This document shows positions 32,379 through 42,060 of a stretch of 64,000 bases of DNA, piece after piece (position 1 is the first letter of the stretch; each line of letters starts with the position of its first letter). Both the position numbers and the translations under genes were made by a program. This DNA is from Chara braunii (lineage: Eukaryota; Streptophyta; Charophyceae; Charales; Characeae). The notes under the pieces are model-generated. The model worked only from the letters and a program-made list of their open reading frames with translations, did not search any database and was not told where the DNA came from. The stretch is from assembly GCA_003427395.1 (NCBI GenBank), contig BFEA01000336.1, positions 932,442 through 996,441 of the forward strand, in the 5' to 3' direction.

Positions 32379-32756
32379 GCGATAGAGACACTGACCAGGA
32401 TCACTGCTGGAGGTGCTTTCCCATACGCCATTGAGCGGTTTGTGACTTGTGAGCATGACTAAGTGATTCTATATGTCCTTGTAGTCTGATTCCTTGATAC
32501 AAACGAGTATGATATAAGGCCATATGTATCTACTGAAAGAAGGAGAGGGGTTGATTACGAGGAGTGCTGGATAGTTGTTGCTGAGTATATCTTAGATGAA
32601 AGGTTGTTGTTGAAACAACAAGGAAAAAAAGTGACGTGGAGTGTCCTACCTAAAGAGTTTGAGAGATTCTCAAGCCCTCCTTTGCCTGCTAGCATCTGCG
32701 ACGGGAAGGACTGGGGACCAATTCTCAACGCGGTACTAAGGGATCGAGTATGGTGA
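32379..32756 (+). pseudogene. Pre-gag family A protein, element-2 copy 2 (two stops)
   Basis: A full-length member read through TAA and TGA stops near 32460 and 32490: RITAGGAFPYAIERF, LYVLVV then FLDTNEYDIRPYVS, ERLLLKQQGKKVTWSVLPKEF, SPPLP, GKDWGPILNAVL. The second stop stands where relatives have Arg (a CGA-to-TGA change). It ends TGA-GCT-ATG, one codon before the family B ORF and in the same frame. No ATG start is seen. Confidence 0.6.
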
Positions 32757-32759
32757 GCT

Positions 32760-33095
32760 ATGCCGATCGATGTGTACACCCCTGATGATGGAGAGAGTTT
32801 CTGCTTTGAGGTCTATTTAGACGAGCAGCGAGCGACTGTCATCGGGGTTGTGAGAGGATGCGGCACTAGGCTAGGTAGGCACGACGAGATTGGCATGGTA
32901 GAGTACTACCTTGAGCTTATGCGAGCGGCTGCTTTTAGAGCAATTACGGGTCAGACTAAGATTAGGCATCTGCTGGATTGCAAGAGTTCGGATGGCAGGA
33001 GAGTGATGCTACATGCGAGAGACGAGACCATCGTCCTGCGGACAGTCTGGCTTGAGGCACTAGAGGCAGCCCAAGGCAATGATACTGGAATGTGA
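32760..33095 (+). CDS. Pre-gag family B protein, element-2 copy (111 residues)
   Basis: Intact ORF aligned with 5210-5461 over about 70 residues (VIGVVRGCGTR, HDEIGMVEYYLELMRA, ITGQTKIRHLL, then DGRRVMLHARDE). It has a longer N-terminal part, DVYTPDDGESFCFEVYLDEQ. Unlike element 1, it lies inside the family A run, not after it. Function unknown. Confidence 0.55.
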   Translation: MPIDVYTPDDGESFCFEVYLDEQRATVIGVVRGCGTRLGRHDEIGMVEYYLELMRAAAFRAITGQTKIRHLLDCKSSDGRRVMLHARDETIVLRTVWLEALEAAQGNDTGM

Positions 33096-33203
33096 AAACT
33101 CTTTGTCAATTGCGACTGTGACCATTGGTAGAGGATGGTTAGATAAAGTGACTGAAGTTGACGACCCCTTCCAAAGAGTGAGGCATGACGTCTGTAAGGA
33201 GGG

Positions 33204-33638
33204 GTGTTTCCTTATGAGATTGAGAGATACATTGTCTTAGACATACCTAAAGCAGAGTGGAAGGTGTATGTGCTAGTAACTCGCTTTCTAAAGACCGATG
33301 AGTATGACGTGCGTATATACACTCCAGTGACTAGGAAGATTTGGCGACAGTATACTGGATGTCACGAGTGGGCACTCAGCCACGTCTGCAAATACAGGGA
33401 CGAACTCAAGAAGGAAGGTAAAAAAGTTACCAAGAGTGTGGAGCCTACTGAGTATGAGAATTTTTCAAATTCTCCTATTCCAAATGGCTTCGTCAACGGT
33501 GAGAACTGGGAGTCGATCCTTAATACTGCTTTAAGAGATAGGAAGTGGAGCAGTGTCAGCATTGACGATAAGTTATCACACGAAGGTGTCCGAAAAAGGG
33601 TCAGGTTAGAAGACTTGGTGGACACTGGAAAGGATTAG
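33204..33638 (+). CDS. Pre-gag family A protein, element-2 copy 3
   Basis: Open frame beginning inside the conserved FPYEIERY motif at a GTG; the first residues of the domain lie in another frame just upstream (a small frameshift near 33195), so the copy is probably damaged at its 5' end. The rest is excellent: VYVLVTRFLKTDEYDVRIYT, CHEW, YRDELKKEGKKVTKSV, YENFSNSPIPNGF, GENWESILNTALRD, then a basic tail with KRVRLEDL. Confidence 0.6.
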   Translation: MFPYEIERYIVLDIPKAEWKVYVLVTRFLKTDEYDVRIYTPVTRKIWRQYTGCHEWALSHVCKYRDELKKEGKKVTKSVEPTEYENFSNSPIPNGFVNGENWESILNTALRDRKWSSVSIDDKLSHEGVRKRVRLEDLVDTGKD

Positions 33639-33686
33639 ACGGATCGAAGATAAAGAGGGACCATGGGGGTCGCTAAGGAATAGGCA

Positions 33687-34154
33687 ATGATCACGGCAAT
33701 ATTGAGTGCCCTAGTTTCTTTTACCAGTGAAGGAGTTTTTCCCTACAAGATAGAGCGCTATGTATCCCTGGAGGAGAGGCATGCCCCTGGAAAGGCGTGC
33801 ATCCTTGTAGTGAAGTTCCTCGACACCGGTGAGTATGATATCCGACCCTATGCCCCTTCATTGAGGAAGAAAGGGACAGATCATGAGTCTCTTCGAAACT
33901 GGATGAGTAATATAATCGACCAAGAAAAGAAAGAGTTAGAGAGGAAACGGGTAAGAGTAGTTAGTGACTTAACACCGATTGTGTTTGATAGGTTTCCCGA
34001 GCCCCATCTGCCAGAAAGTTTTACTGACGGCAGAAACTGGGAACCAATTTTAAACGCAATCCTAAGAGAGAAAAGGTTCAGAAAGAAACAGGAGTTTAAC
34101 CAGGAAGTTAGACAGGATGGTCAAAGGAGCGAACGCACAGCAGATCTGTGCTAA
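33687..34154 (+). CDS. Pre-gag family A protein, element-2 copy 4 (155 residues)
   Basis: Intact member and the best type sequence for the family: SFTSEGVFPYKIERYVSL, CILVVKFLDTGEYDIRPYAP, NWMSNIIDQEKKELERK, FDRFPEPHLPESF, DGRNWEPILNAILREKRF. The start follows TAG-GCA-ATG (33681-33689). Its last 38 bases overlap the gag start in another frame. Function unknown; placement suggests co-translation with gag. Confidence 0.65.
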   Translation: MITAILSALVSFTSEGVFPYKIERYVSLEERHAPGKACILVVKFLDTGEYDIRPYAPSLRKKGTDHESLRNWMSNIIDQEKKELERKRVRVVSDLTPIVFDRFPEPHLPESFTDGRNWEPILNAILREKRFRKKQEFNQEVRQDGQRSERTADLC

Positions 34155-35310
34155 TTCCTCTGCTGGGGACGGAGAAGTGACCACTACCGCGGTTCTTCGA
34201 GAGATGTTGAACCGAATAGAGGTCATGAAGACAGGGATGAACACTATGAATGTCCGACTAGACCTTCTGAGAGCTAAGGTACCTCCAAGAAACATACCCT
34301 GCTTTGATGGAACCAAGGTTAGGGAGTTCCTGAAGGACTATGATGTCTTCCGTATAAGTCATGGTTGGTCGGATAAACAAAGTTGAAAGCTCTGCTAGCC
34401 TATGTTGAACCTAAGATGAGGCTGTCGGTGACAAAAACGACACAAGGACTGACAACATGGATGGACGTTAGACAAAAAACGCTCGAAGAATACGCCAAGT
34501 ATGACATCCCAACAACCATGCAAGATTTGTTGGATGTACGATGCTCCAAGTACGCTACCCTCGATCAATTTCTAAAGGATTTTGAGAGGGTTCCGCGGAG
34601 AGTACCCTTCCTATACGAGGCACAAAAATGTCATGTCTTGCTGACTAACTTCGCAGAGGATGAAAAGAAGAGTGTGGTAAGCCGCGCTGCCCATTATCCT
34701 CTAAGTGGGAAGAAGTGGTTGAGATGGTTCGTAAGCTGCCTTCTGTGTCTAACCAAAAGTGGTCTTTGGAACATATGAAAGCAATCACTAGTGCAAGAGA
34801 GAAAAATGTTGAGGCAGCTACGGGAGAAAACTTGAAGACCAAGGAGATCCTTGGTCTTCTCGTTAAGCTTGGTAGCTTCAAAAAGTTGACCCTTCCTGCC
34901 CCAACAACTCAAGCCCTAGTTGAAGCCGAATAAGATAAGGAAGAAAGGAAGAAGGAGAATCAAAAGGAAGAGAGTGAGAGTGAGAGCGAAAGTAGTGATG
35001 ATGATGACGCTAGGCGAAGGAGAAAGGAAAGACGAAAGAAGAAGCGCGACCGGGATTGGAGGAAGGATAATAAGAATCGAGATTGGCAAAGGAGAGATGA
35101 CCCCCTCCGATGTTATTATTAGGACGACGAAGACCATACTCTAACCCGGTGTCCAACGTTAGAGAAAAAACTTGAAGAAGAGATCGTCAAGAAAAACTCC
35201 AATGGGCATATCTGTGATGTCAATTGGAACAAGGTAGATTTCCGAGTCAAAAGAGGGATGCGAGGAGTAATCCTAGAAAAGGTTAAGGCCGATAAGGATA
35301 AAAAAAAACA
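34117..35310 (+). pseudogene. gag: Gag polyprotein of element 2, frameshifted
   Basis: Starts MVKGANAQQ like element 1. The capsid-like part is in two frames: CFDGTKVREFLKDYDVF to 34386, then YDIPTTMQDLLDVRCSKYATL to about 34715, then a third piece with SVSNQKWSLEHMKA. A very charged basic-acidic stretch (ESESESSDDDD, RRRKERRKKKR) precedes the zinc knuckle at 35111-35152, where the second Cys codon has become TAG (CYY-stop-DDEDHTLTRC). The frame ends near 35310 and leads into the protease linker. Confidence 0.75.
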
Positions 35311-36060
35311 AGGTTAGGGTTAATGTTATCACCTTTGATGGTATACTACCTCCGAAGATAGTGGCCCAAAACAGGAGTTCTGGAAGCCAAAAGCTAAATG
35401 TATCCCATACCAGTCAGAAGGAGGTTGAAGAGAAAAAGCGAGAGAAGACTCAAAGAGAGCTAGATCAACTGATTGATGGGACCAAGGACTTAGTGAAGGA
35501 AGGAAAAGGAAAGAAAGTTGTTGGGAAGAAGGGGAAGGTGGTCTTGACATTCGAGGTCGAGGAAGGTGTCTCGATAGATGAAGTAAAGAAACTGCTTGAA
35601 GAAATCGATATCACCCTATCCTTGAAAGAGGAGGGAATCCTTGGTGCCAAAATTTAGGGAAGAACTCAAAAAGATGGTTGAGAGACGGAAGGTAGAAATC
35701 AATAGTCTAAGACTCTTCCCTAAGCATATAGAAAGAGCCCCGCCTGGTACAAAGATGAGGTTTGGTAACATGTCGTGCGAATACTTGAATATCTCCGTAA
35801 ATGACGTGAAAGTTAGAGCCCTAGTGGACTCCGGGGCCAAGATGGTGCTTATGTCCTCGGCCATGATGAGATCATGTGGGTTTGGAACAGATAGGAAAGC
35901 CAATCACTAGCTCTGCAATATAGTCTTACCTTTGGAGGGATTCATTGATGATATGCCTATCCGAATTGAGACTTTGCAGACCGAGATCCTAGGGTTTGTG
36001 GTTCCTAACTTGGACCATGATTGCATCCTAGGAGCCCCTTTCCTACATAGGATGGAGGTT
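35311..36060 (+). pseudogene. pol: Retroelement aspartic protease of element 2
   Basis: A charged linker (EEKKREKTQRELDQLI, LLEEIDITLSLKEE) precedes KMRFGNMSCEYL and the active-site loop ALVDSGAK at 35827-35835, which is intact. The C-terminal part is GFVVPNLDHDCILGAPFL. Frame changes at about 35640 and a TAG near 35908 break it. The layout is the same as in the inverted block. Confidence 0.75.
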
Positions 36061-36540
36061 TGTGCATTCTTTGGCCATGATGGGGCGGCCTGACTCTCTC
36101 TCTACAGGATCCTATCACTGGTCAAGAACATGCTTTTGTGATAAGTGATAGACATCATTCTCGCAATCAGCGACATGTTAACTCTCTTAAGCATAAAAAA
36201 TCTGACAAGTTGATTGGGGAAGTATGGGCGAAGCTAAAAGAAAGTGGAATAACAAACGAGGAAACAACAGTTAAAGTAAATGCTATCAGAAATATGCTCA
36301 AGCTCCTGGATAAAACGAAGGAGTTGGGCGACAAGAGAGAGATGAAAAGATTTAAGGATGTTGTGAGGGCGGCAAAAGCTGGCACGATGCAACTCACCTT
36401 CTCTGCAACAAGGCATTTTTTAAGAAAATAGTCACCGGATCCAAGAAAAAGTATAAGCGCAAGGGCGTTAAGAAAAATTTGGTGGCAATCCTGATAGAAA
36501 AAACCCACAATGAGGCATTAGAGAAATAAAGAAAGATAAT
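36061..36540 (+). pseudogene. pol: Protease-RT linker of element 2
   Basis: An open piece at 36138-36431 is Lys/Glu-rich (EVWAKLKESGITNEETTVKV, KELGDKREMKRFKDVV) with no enzymatic motif. It corresponds to the decayed 11238-11869 segment. Confidence 0.55.
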
Positions 36541-37520
36541 TTAAGGATTGAGAGAGGTTGCATTAAAAGGAGGAAGAGTTACTCAAGAGAGGTTCAAGAT
36601 AATGAAGGTAGGAGCCGATGACTTCCTTCTACCGGTTGAGAAGGACTTCATATGTGAATTATATAAAAAGTACAGTGGTGTCTTTTCCTTTAATGATGAG
36701 AAAGAGAGGACGACAGGACGTTGACATGATCAAGATGGTCAAGATCTGGACCGTTCCTCACACACCTTGGAATGACAGACCCATAAAATATTCTCAAAAG
36801 GAAGAAGAAGAGGTAATCAAGTACATAAACCAGAAGATCGTCTCCAACGTTGCAGAGCCAGCGGATGGTGCTTATGCCAATCACTAGTTTTGTTTTTGGA
36901 AGGCAGGTGAAGGTTTGCGTTGGATACAAAACTTGCAAAAATTGAATTCGGTAATGGTTCGTGATGCGGGTAGCTTACCCAACGTGGATCTATTGGCCGA
37001 GTCTTTCGCCGGAAGGAACATTTACTCCCTAATGCATACACCTAGAGGCCTCATACAAATGTGCGTGGTGCCTCAAGGGTGGACGAATTGGGTCGAGGTT
37101 GTCTAGCGAGACATGCTAAAGGTCATGGAGGACATATGTCAGAGGTTACGTTCCCATACATTGATAACAATGTGGTTAAAGGACCGAAAGAAAAGGATGA
37201 GACTTTTTTTAGTGGATGGTCGAGCCAGGCGGTTTGTGTGGGAACATGCGCAGGGAGTGACAAAAGTATTGGAAAGGTTGACTAAGTACAACTTAACAAT
37301 CAGTGGGCCGAAATCGTTATTATTTCAAAAGGAGGTAACAATTTTAGGTTTTAGGTATTTCCTAGAAAGGAGGAGCCCTGATCCGAAGAAGGTGGATAAA
37401 ATCTTGAACTGGCTTATGCCTCTAAAGATGGTTGGGGAAGTAAGGAGTTTCCAAGGGGTCTGCAGCTTCTAGCGGATCTTCATTACTGGGTTTGTTAGGA
37501 TAGCGGAACCCCTTAGAGAG
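36541..37520 (+). pseudogene. pol: Reverse transcriptase of element 2, active site lost
   Basis: Order: LREVALKGGRVTQE and VEKDFICELYKKYSGVF, then WTVPHTPWNDRPIKY, GSLPNVDLLAESF, TPRGLIQMCVVPQGWTN. Compared with the inverted block, about 21 codons are missing between IYSL and HTPRGL, removing motif A and its Asp. The active site reads YIDN (37157-37168) instead of YIDD and lies in another frame. The thumb part GPKSLLFQKEVTILGFRYF is clear. This RT could not have worked. Confidence 0.8.
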
Positions 37521-37949
37521 ATGGTGCGACAAGAAGCTAGCCTTGAGTGGTCTAATCAAAGAGAGACGGCAGCACGAACACTTCAAGATAAGCTAAGAGA
37601 CGGTGGGGTCGCACTGGGGGTACCCCACTTCGACCATGAAAAGGGAAGACCTTTCATCATCAAGGCTGACGGTGGCCCCATAGCTTTAGGGGGAGTGCTT
37701 GTGCAAAGAGATGAAAATGGAAATGAGAGGCTACTAAGGTTCGAAAGTCACACCCTTAATCCGATTGAGAGAGGCTATATTCAGTTTAGGAAGGAGTTTC
37801 TGACAATCCTTCGTTGTCTCAGAGTGTTTAGACACTATATTATGGGACGAAGATTCATCCTAAGAACGGATTCCACAACAGTAATTGGAGTTGTTAAGAG
37901 GCATCAGCAAGTAGATGCTACGGTCGGTAGATGGATAACTCATATGTGA
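37521..37949 (+). CDS. pol: RNase H domain of element 2 (142 codons open)
   Basis: The best-preserved pol piece: RPFIIKADGGPIALGG, ERGYIQFRKEFLTILRCLR, FRHYIMGRRFILRTDSTTV, HQQVDATVGRWITHM. Catalytic acids appear at ADGG, KEF and RTDS, although the first strand has IKADGG where the inverted block has IEADGG. It begins after RT and ends at TGA 37947-37949. Confidence 0.75.
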   Translation: MVRQEASLEWSNQRETAARTLQDKLRDGGVALGVPHFDHEKGRPFIIKADGGPIALGGVLVQRDENGNERLLRFESHTLNPIERGYIQFRKEFLTILRCLRVFRHYIMGRRFILRTDSTTVIGVVKRHQQVDATVGRWITHM

Positions 37950-38480
37950 ACGTATGATTTTGTATTAGAAAAGGTACCTACTGATAAGAATCGAGCCGAT
38001 GGGTTAAGCCGTGTGGAATTGGGATCAATAGATGATGAATCTTTTGAGGAGACACCCTTCGTTGACGAATTCTTCATGGAAGACGATGATGAAGGGCTAC
38101 CTCCTGCTCCCAATTGTTATACGACATCAGCCATGACAACCAGTAGAGAAGACTGTTGGGGAGAAAAGGAAGATCCCTACCTCCACTACCTCTTGATTTA
38201 GGAGGATGAGGAAGAAGGATGGTATGGGATGGTAGAATAGGCCGCTGTTGCAGCTCATGAGCTGGCTGAGAGTTCAAGAATGGTTGAGCGTCGATTGAAT
38301 GAGATAGAGGATGAGACAGAAGATCTGGAACAAAATAAAGATGATGAAGGAAGGTTTAGAAAGGAAGAATATGATGAAGAGTATGAGAGGATTAATATGG
38401 TGATGAATAGTAACCGCTTAAATGAGTTCTACCATGAGAGGACAAAAATGACATTTAGACTACGTAAGGGTCACTTTTTG
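37950..38480 (+). pseudogene. pol: Acidic tether between RNase H and integrase, element 2
   Basis: Begins with a KVPTDKNRADGLSR match to the RNase H connection, followed by long acidic runs (DDESFEETPFVDEFFMEDDDE, NEIEDETEDLEQNKDDE). Two TAG stops lie near 38200 and 38239. The function of such tethers is structural. Confidence 0.6.
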
Positions 38481-39663
38481 TGAATGCTAAGGAAGGACTA
38501 CCGCCACTGAGAGTAGTGTGCGGTAAGGAAAGGCAACTAGAGGTGATCGACGCGCTGCATGAGGTTCTAGCAGGGGTTCATAGGGGTGTTGATGCTACAT
38601 ACTATAAAGTATCCCGACCACATCACTAGGATGACCTGAGGGATATGGTTATGAGATATTGTAAGTCATGTGAAACCTGTCAGAAAAGGTCACTATGAGA
38701 CTGATTGAACCCTTATACCTCACTGTTACTGTTGAGTCTGGTAGTACTGTTCACCTTGATCTAATTGCTATGCCACCTGGTAAGGATGGAAAGAAATATA
38801 TATTAAATATGAGAGACAATATGTCTGGTTATGTTGAAGCAAAAACCATTCGTAAGTAAACCGCAAAATCAGTGGCAGATTGAATCGATGAAATCTACCT
38901 AAGGTACCCCTTCATACGTGAGTTTGTGACTGATCAGGGATCAGAGTTCAAGAACGAGATGGTCAGAAAGCTCATGTTCAGACTTGGAGTCAGGATCAGA
39001 TTTGTGACACTATATTATCCTCAGGTTGATGCACCAGTGGAAAGAGGTCACAGGACACTAAAGGATGCTATATCAAAATGGTGTCAAGGTGATTCCAAAA
39101 ACTGATTATCTTTCTTGCGAGCGGCTGTCTGTGCTGACAATGTAACTATCAAACAGACTACGGGTTATGCACCTATTACACCTCGGTACGACCGATATGC
39201 TACTTCTCCCAATGAGAACCTGGTTGAGACCTGGACCCATGAGGCACAAAGAGAGTCATACTCCACAGAGGAGTTGCTGAGGCTGAGGATCAGACAGATC
39301 AAGGAAGTGGATGAAGCCATAATTGAAGCCACAAAGAGGATGTCAGACAGCAGGTTATCTGATCAGACACGATGGAACAACAAGAGGTACATCAAGAAGG
39401 AACGACTTTAGGTCAGGGATATTGTACTTTTGCATGATACATCTCTCGAGACACAGTGGACCAAGAGATTGGAGGCCAGGTGGATGAGACATTTCAGGAT
39501 CATCAGAGAGGTGGAAGGCAAGGCTTATGAGCTAGCAGAGATGGATAGAATGAAATCCCATTGTATAGTATCCGGCTCCCGGCTCCGAAAATTCATTCTC
39601 AGAGATGCAGATTTGATTCCGAGGCTAGCTGGGTTGGCGGGGCCTCCGAGCCATAGTGGCTGA
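38481..39663 (+). pseudogene. pol: Integrase of element 2
   Basis: Zinc-region remains (YCKSCETCQKRS), core with Asp in VHLDLIAMPPG, Asp in FVTDQGSEF, and Glu in PQVDAPVERGH, so the DD35E acids are present. A C-terminal domain follows: WTKRLEARWMRHFRI and SGSRLRKFILRDADLIPRL. Stops near 38629, 38859, 38881, 39104 and 39410 and one frameshift near 38695 break it. The reading ends at TGA 39661-39663. Confidence 0.75.
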
Positions 39664-40954
39664 CAGCCTCGAACCCTCGGGTGGTTAGCTGTTCCCGGGT
39701 CACCGCGTGGTGACCTGGTCCGCCTGCTGAAAAGGAAGGAGGTATCCTGAGCCTCTCCCTGTCTAAATCCGATATTTGGCTGATCAAGGTGGTAGACTCC
39801 TACTATCACCCTGATCGGGGTGTCTCTCAGAAGCCGTGTCTCCAGGGGCATTCCCTTGGCATCAGGCCAAGTCAGGTATCCACTGCCCAGCTGGCAACAG
39901 GGTCATTATGACTTCCTAGCCCATTGTTGCAAAGCTTAATTGTGGACTCGCTTTGACTCACCAGCCGGGTCTGGTTGGGTGTCGGCTGGCTCCTTGCACA
40001 GTAGCAAGAGTCGGACGTTACTCAAGAAGTAAAGCTAGTAGACGGAAGCTCTGATGTCGACTAATGAGCTTCTGATGCATGGGTCTGCATTCATCAGAGT
40101 GAGGGCTTCATGAAGGGGTGTGCGACTTCCCCTGAGCTGTTCTAAGCAAGGGCTCGGAGGGTGGTCGGACTGCCATGACTGGGAATCAGGACTGACTTTG
40201 CTCTGCTTGCCGGGTTGGGTCAGCGGAGGAGCCCACCAGGGCGAGCGGGGGTACTCTGAGAAGGCCGAAAGGTAAGACTCCGAGAGTGAGTGAGGAAGGG
40301 GAGTTGACAAGGGTCTTTAGGGTAGGCCATTTTCTCGTTTTTTTTGGCATGACATGATCTCTGTTTTGCAGGTACTCTACAACCAGACGAAGACTACGGG
40401 GTTTGGTATGACCCGACAGTGAGCGGCACAGAGCCGAAAGACAAAGACAGAGGGGTTTGGTATGTTTCCCCCTTATGAGGTGGCCTTTGGTCAAGATGAC
40501 CGAGATGATCCTGAGATTCGATGATTAGTCCCATATCCACCCGTGAAAGATTTATGAGGATTATGCTGTACTGATGGGCATTATGGATGAGATGGACCGA
40601 CCCGATGATGATGAGATGTGCAGCTGAGAACTGAGACTTTGACTGCTAAACCGGACCTAACGATAAGGTTTGGTCTAAGATTGGGATCGATCATGATGAT
40701 GCATGATGTCAAGCCTAATGAGGGGTTTGACCTGAGATTGAGGCTGATTCAATGATGCAAGGAAACGGGATTGGTAGCGTGATTGGTCTGCATGAGTGGT
40801 CATGATATTTTGCGTGCGGTGATTGCACCACGCAAATTTGATAAGACTAATCCTTCTTTGATTTTCATGGTGGCTTAGACTACACGCCCATGCCTTACTG
40901 GGTAAGCACTCAAGCCCTAGCGGGCGAGCACCCTGCTGATGGGGGGATATGTTT
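39664..40954 (+). other. Post-pol region of element 2, first part
   Basis: No sense gene is recognised. It carries GGGGTTTGGTATG at 40389 and again at about 40453, the motif shared with the other members of the lineage. Minus-strand frames of up to 108 codons here have no features in common with known proteins. Confidence 0.45.
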
Positions 40955-41443
40955 TTATATAATATCTCTATATATCAAATAGCATACGAGGCCGCATAAC
41001 TCAAGCTGGCATATGAAGAATAGCGCAAGTGTGATGCACAAGCGATGGTCGGGCAACGCAGCTTGATCCGGCACACGTGGCGACAGCAGTGGCGCACGGC
41101 GAGGCGGCTGTGGTAGGATGGCAAGTTGGCGAGGATGTGGCTGAGCAGAAGAGGAAGGAGGGTATGGCGGTAGATATGATCGCTGGGAAGGTTTGAGCGT
41201 CGGTGGGGCACCGTAGTGCTGCTCGTACTTATACGCATAATAAGCCATCTTCCCGGGCGATGGCGTGCGCTCGCACCAGTCCTCTGGGTGATGGCGCAAC
41301 CTCATCCCTTCCCATCTCTCCTCTTCCTCTTCCTCCTCAGACCTCTCCCTCTCGCGCTTGAGATCAATTGGCCGATCGAGCGTCTTTTCCTTACGACCTC
41401 CTCTCCCTCGTCCAACACCCGAGCCACGCGTCTTCGGCGGCAT
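40955..41443 (-). CDS. Antisense ORF downstream of pol (162 residues)
   Basis: Encoded against gag-pol. The ATG at 41441-41443 opens MPPKTRGSGVGRGRGGRKEK, a basic Gly/Arg-rich start, then a charged helix (LKRERERSEEEEEEERWEG), a Tyr/Pro-rich middle (AYKYEQHYGAPP, LPPYPPSSSAQPHPRQL) and a hydrophobic end (LALFFICQLELCGLVCYLIY) that could anchor in a membrane. A TATA box lies 160 bases upstream. Plant Tat-lineage elements such as Grande are known to carry antisense ORFs here; no homology to those is claimed. Function unknown. Confidence 0.5.
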   Translation of the reverse strand: MPPKTRGSGVGRGRGGRKEKTLDRPIDLKRERERSEEEEEEERWEGMRLRHHPEDWCERTPSPGKMAYYAYKYEQHYGAPPTLKPSQRSYLPPYPPSSSAQPHPRQLAILPQPPRRAPLLSPRVPDQAALPDHRLCITLALFFICQLELCGLVCYLIYRDII

Positions 41444-41602
41444 GGCAAAAGCGGCCAGTTGAGCGATGGTAAACACTAATGCGACAAGAGCGCAAGCAAG
41501 TCGAGAGCGATGAAAGCAGTGGTAGTAGCAATAGCATAATAGCGTTGCACGCTTGACGGTGCAAGATCAAGTGCGAATGATGAGAGTGAGTGAGCTACTA
41601 GG

Positions 41603-41610
41603 CTTTTATA
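41603..41610 (-). promoter_or_regulatory. TATA box for the antisense ORF
   Basis: TATAAAAG on the minus strand, in context CACTATAAAAGCC. Transcription would start near 41575-41580, leaving a leader of about 130 bases before the ATG at 41443. Confidence 0.5.
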
Positions 41611-41640
41611 GTGACGACAACCTGATAAGGACGCCAGGAA

Positions 41641-42060
41641 TGGGGTTTGGTATGGTTGTCAGAAGGCGATGCGACGCAACCACGAAAGTTGACTCGTTGC
41701 GGTCAACCTCTGCGCTGCGTCAAATCTGCGTCAGGGATTGTCCACAGTCATAGTCAACAAAGCCCTAACGAGTTGGTTACTAAAATTCCCCAGGGCCGAA
41801 ATCACAAAAAATACGGCACGGCGGTACGGTCCTCCGGAGACCTGATCATCCCCGTTGGACTGGACCATCGCGATCGGAAGGGGCCAATTAGTGGGGTCCG
41901 GCCCAAACGGCACTTGAAACGAACCAAGGGTTAGTAAGATAATCAAGTTTGACCAGATGGGACCGGACCGACGCGGCCGCACAACTCGGTCGGAAGAGGA
42001 ATAGCCCCAAAACGGTCACGTAAATGAATAACCCGGTCGTAATAATAATTAAGATGGGGT
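41641..42060. other. Spacer between antisense promoter and hairpin array
   Basis: Contains one more GGGGTTTGGTATGG at 41641 on the plus strand. No gene is seen. Confidence 0.4.
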
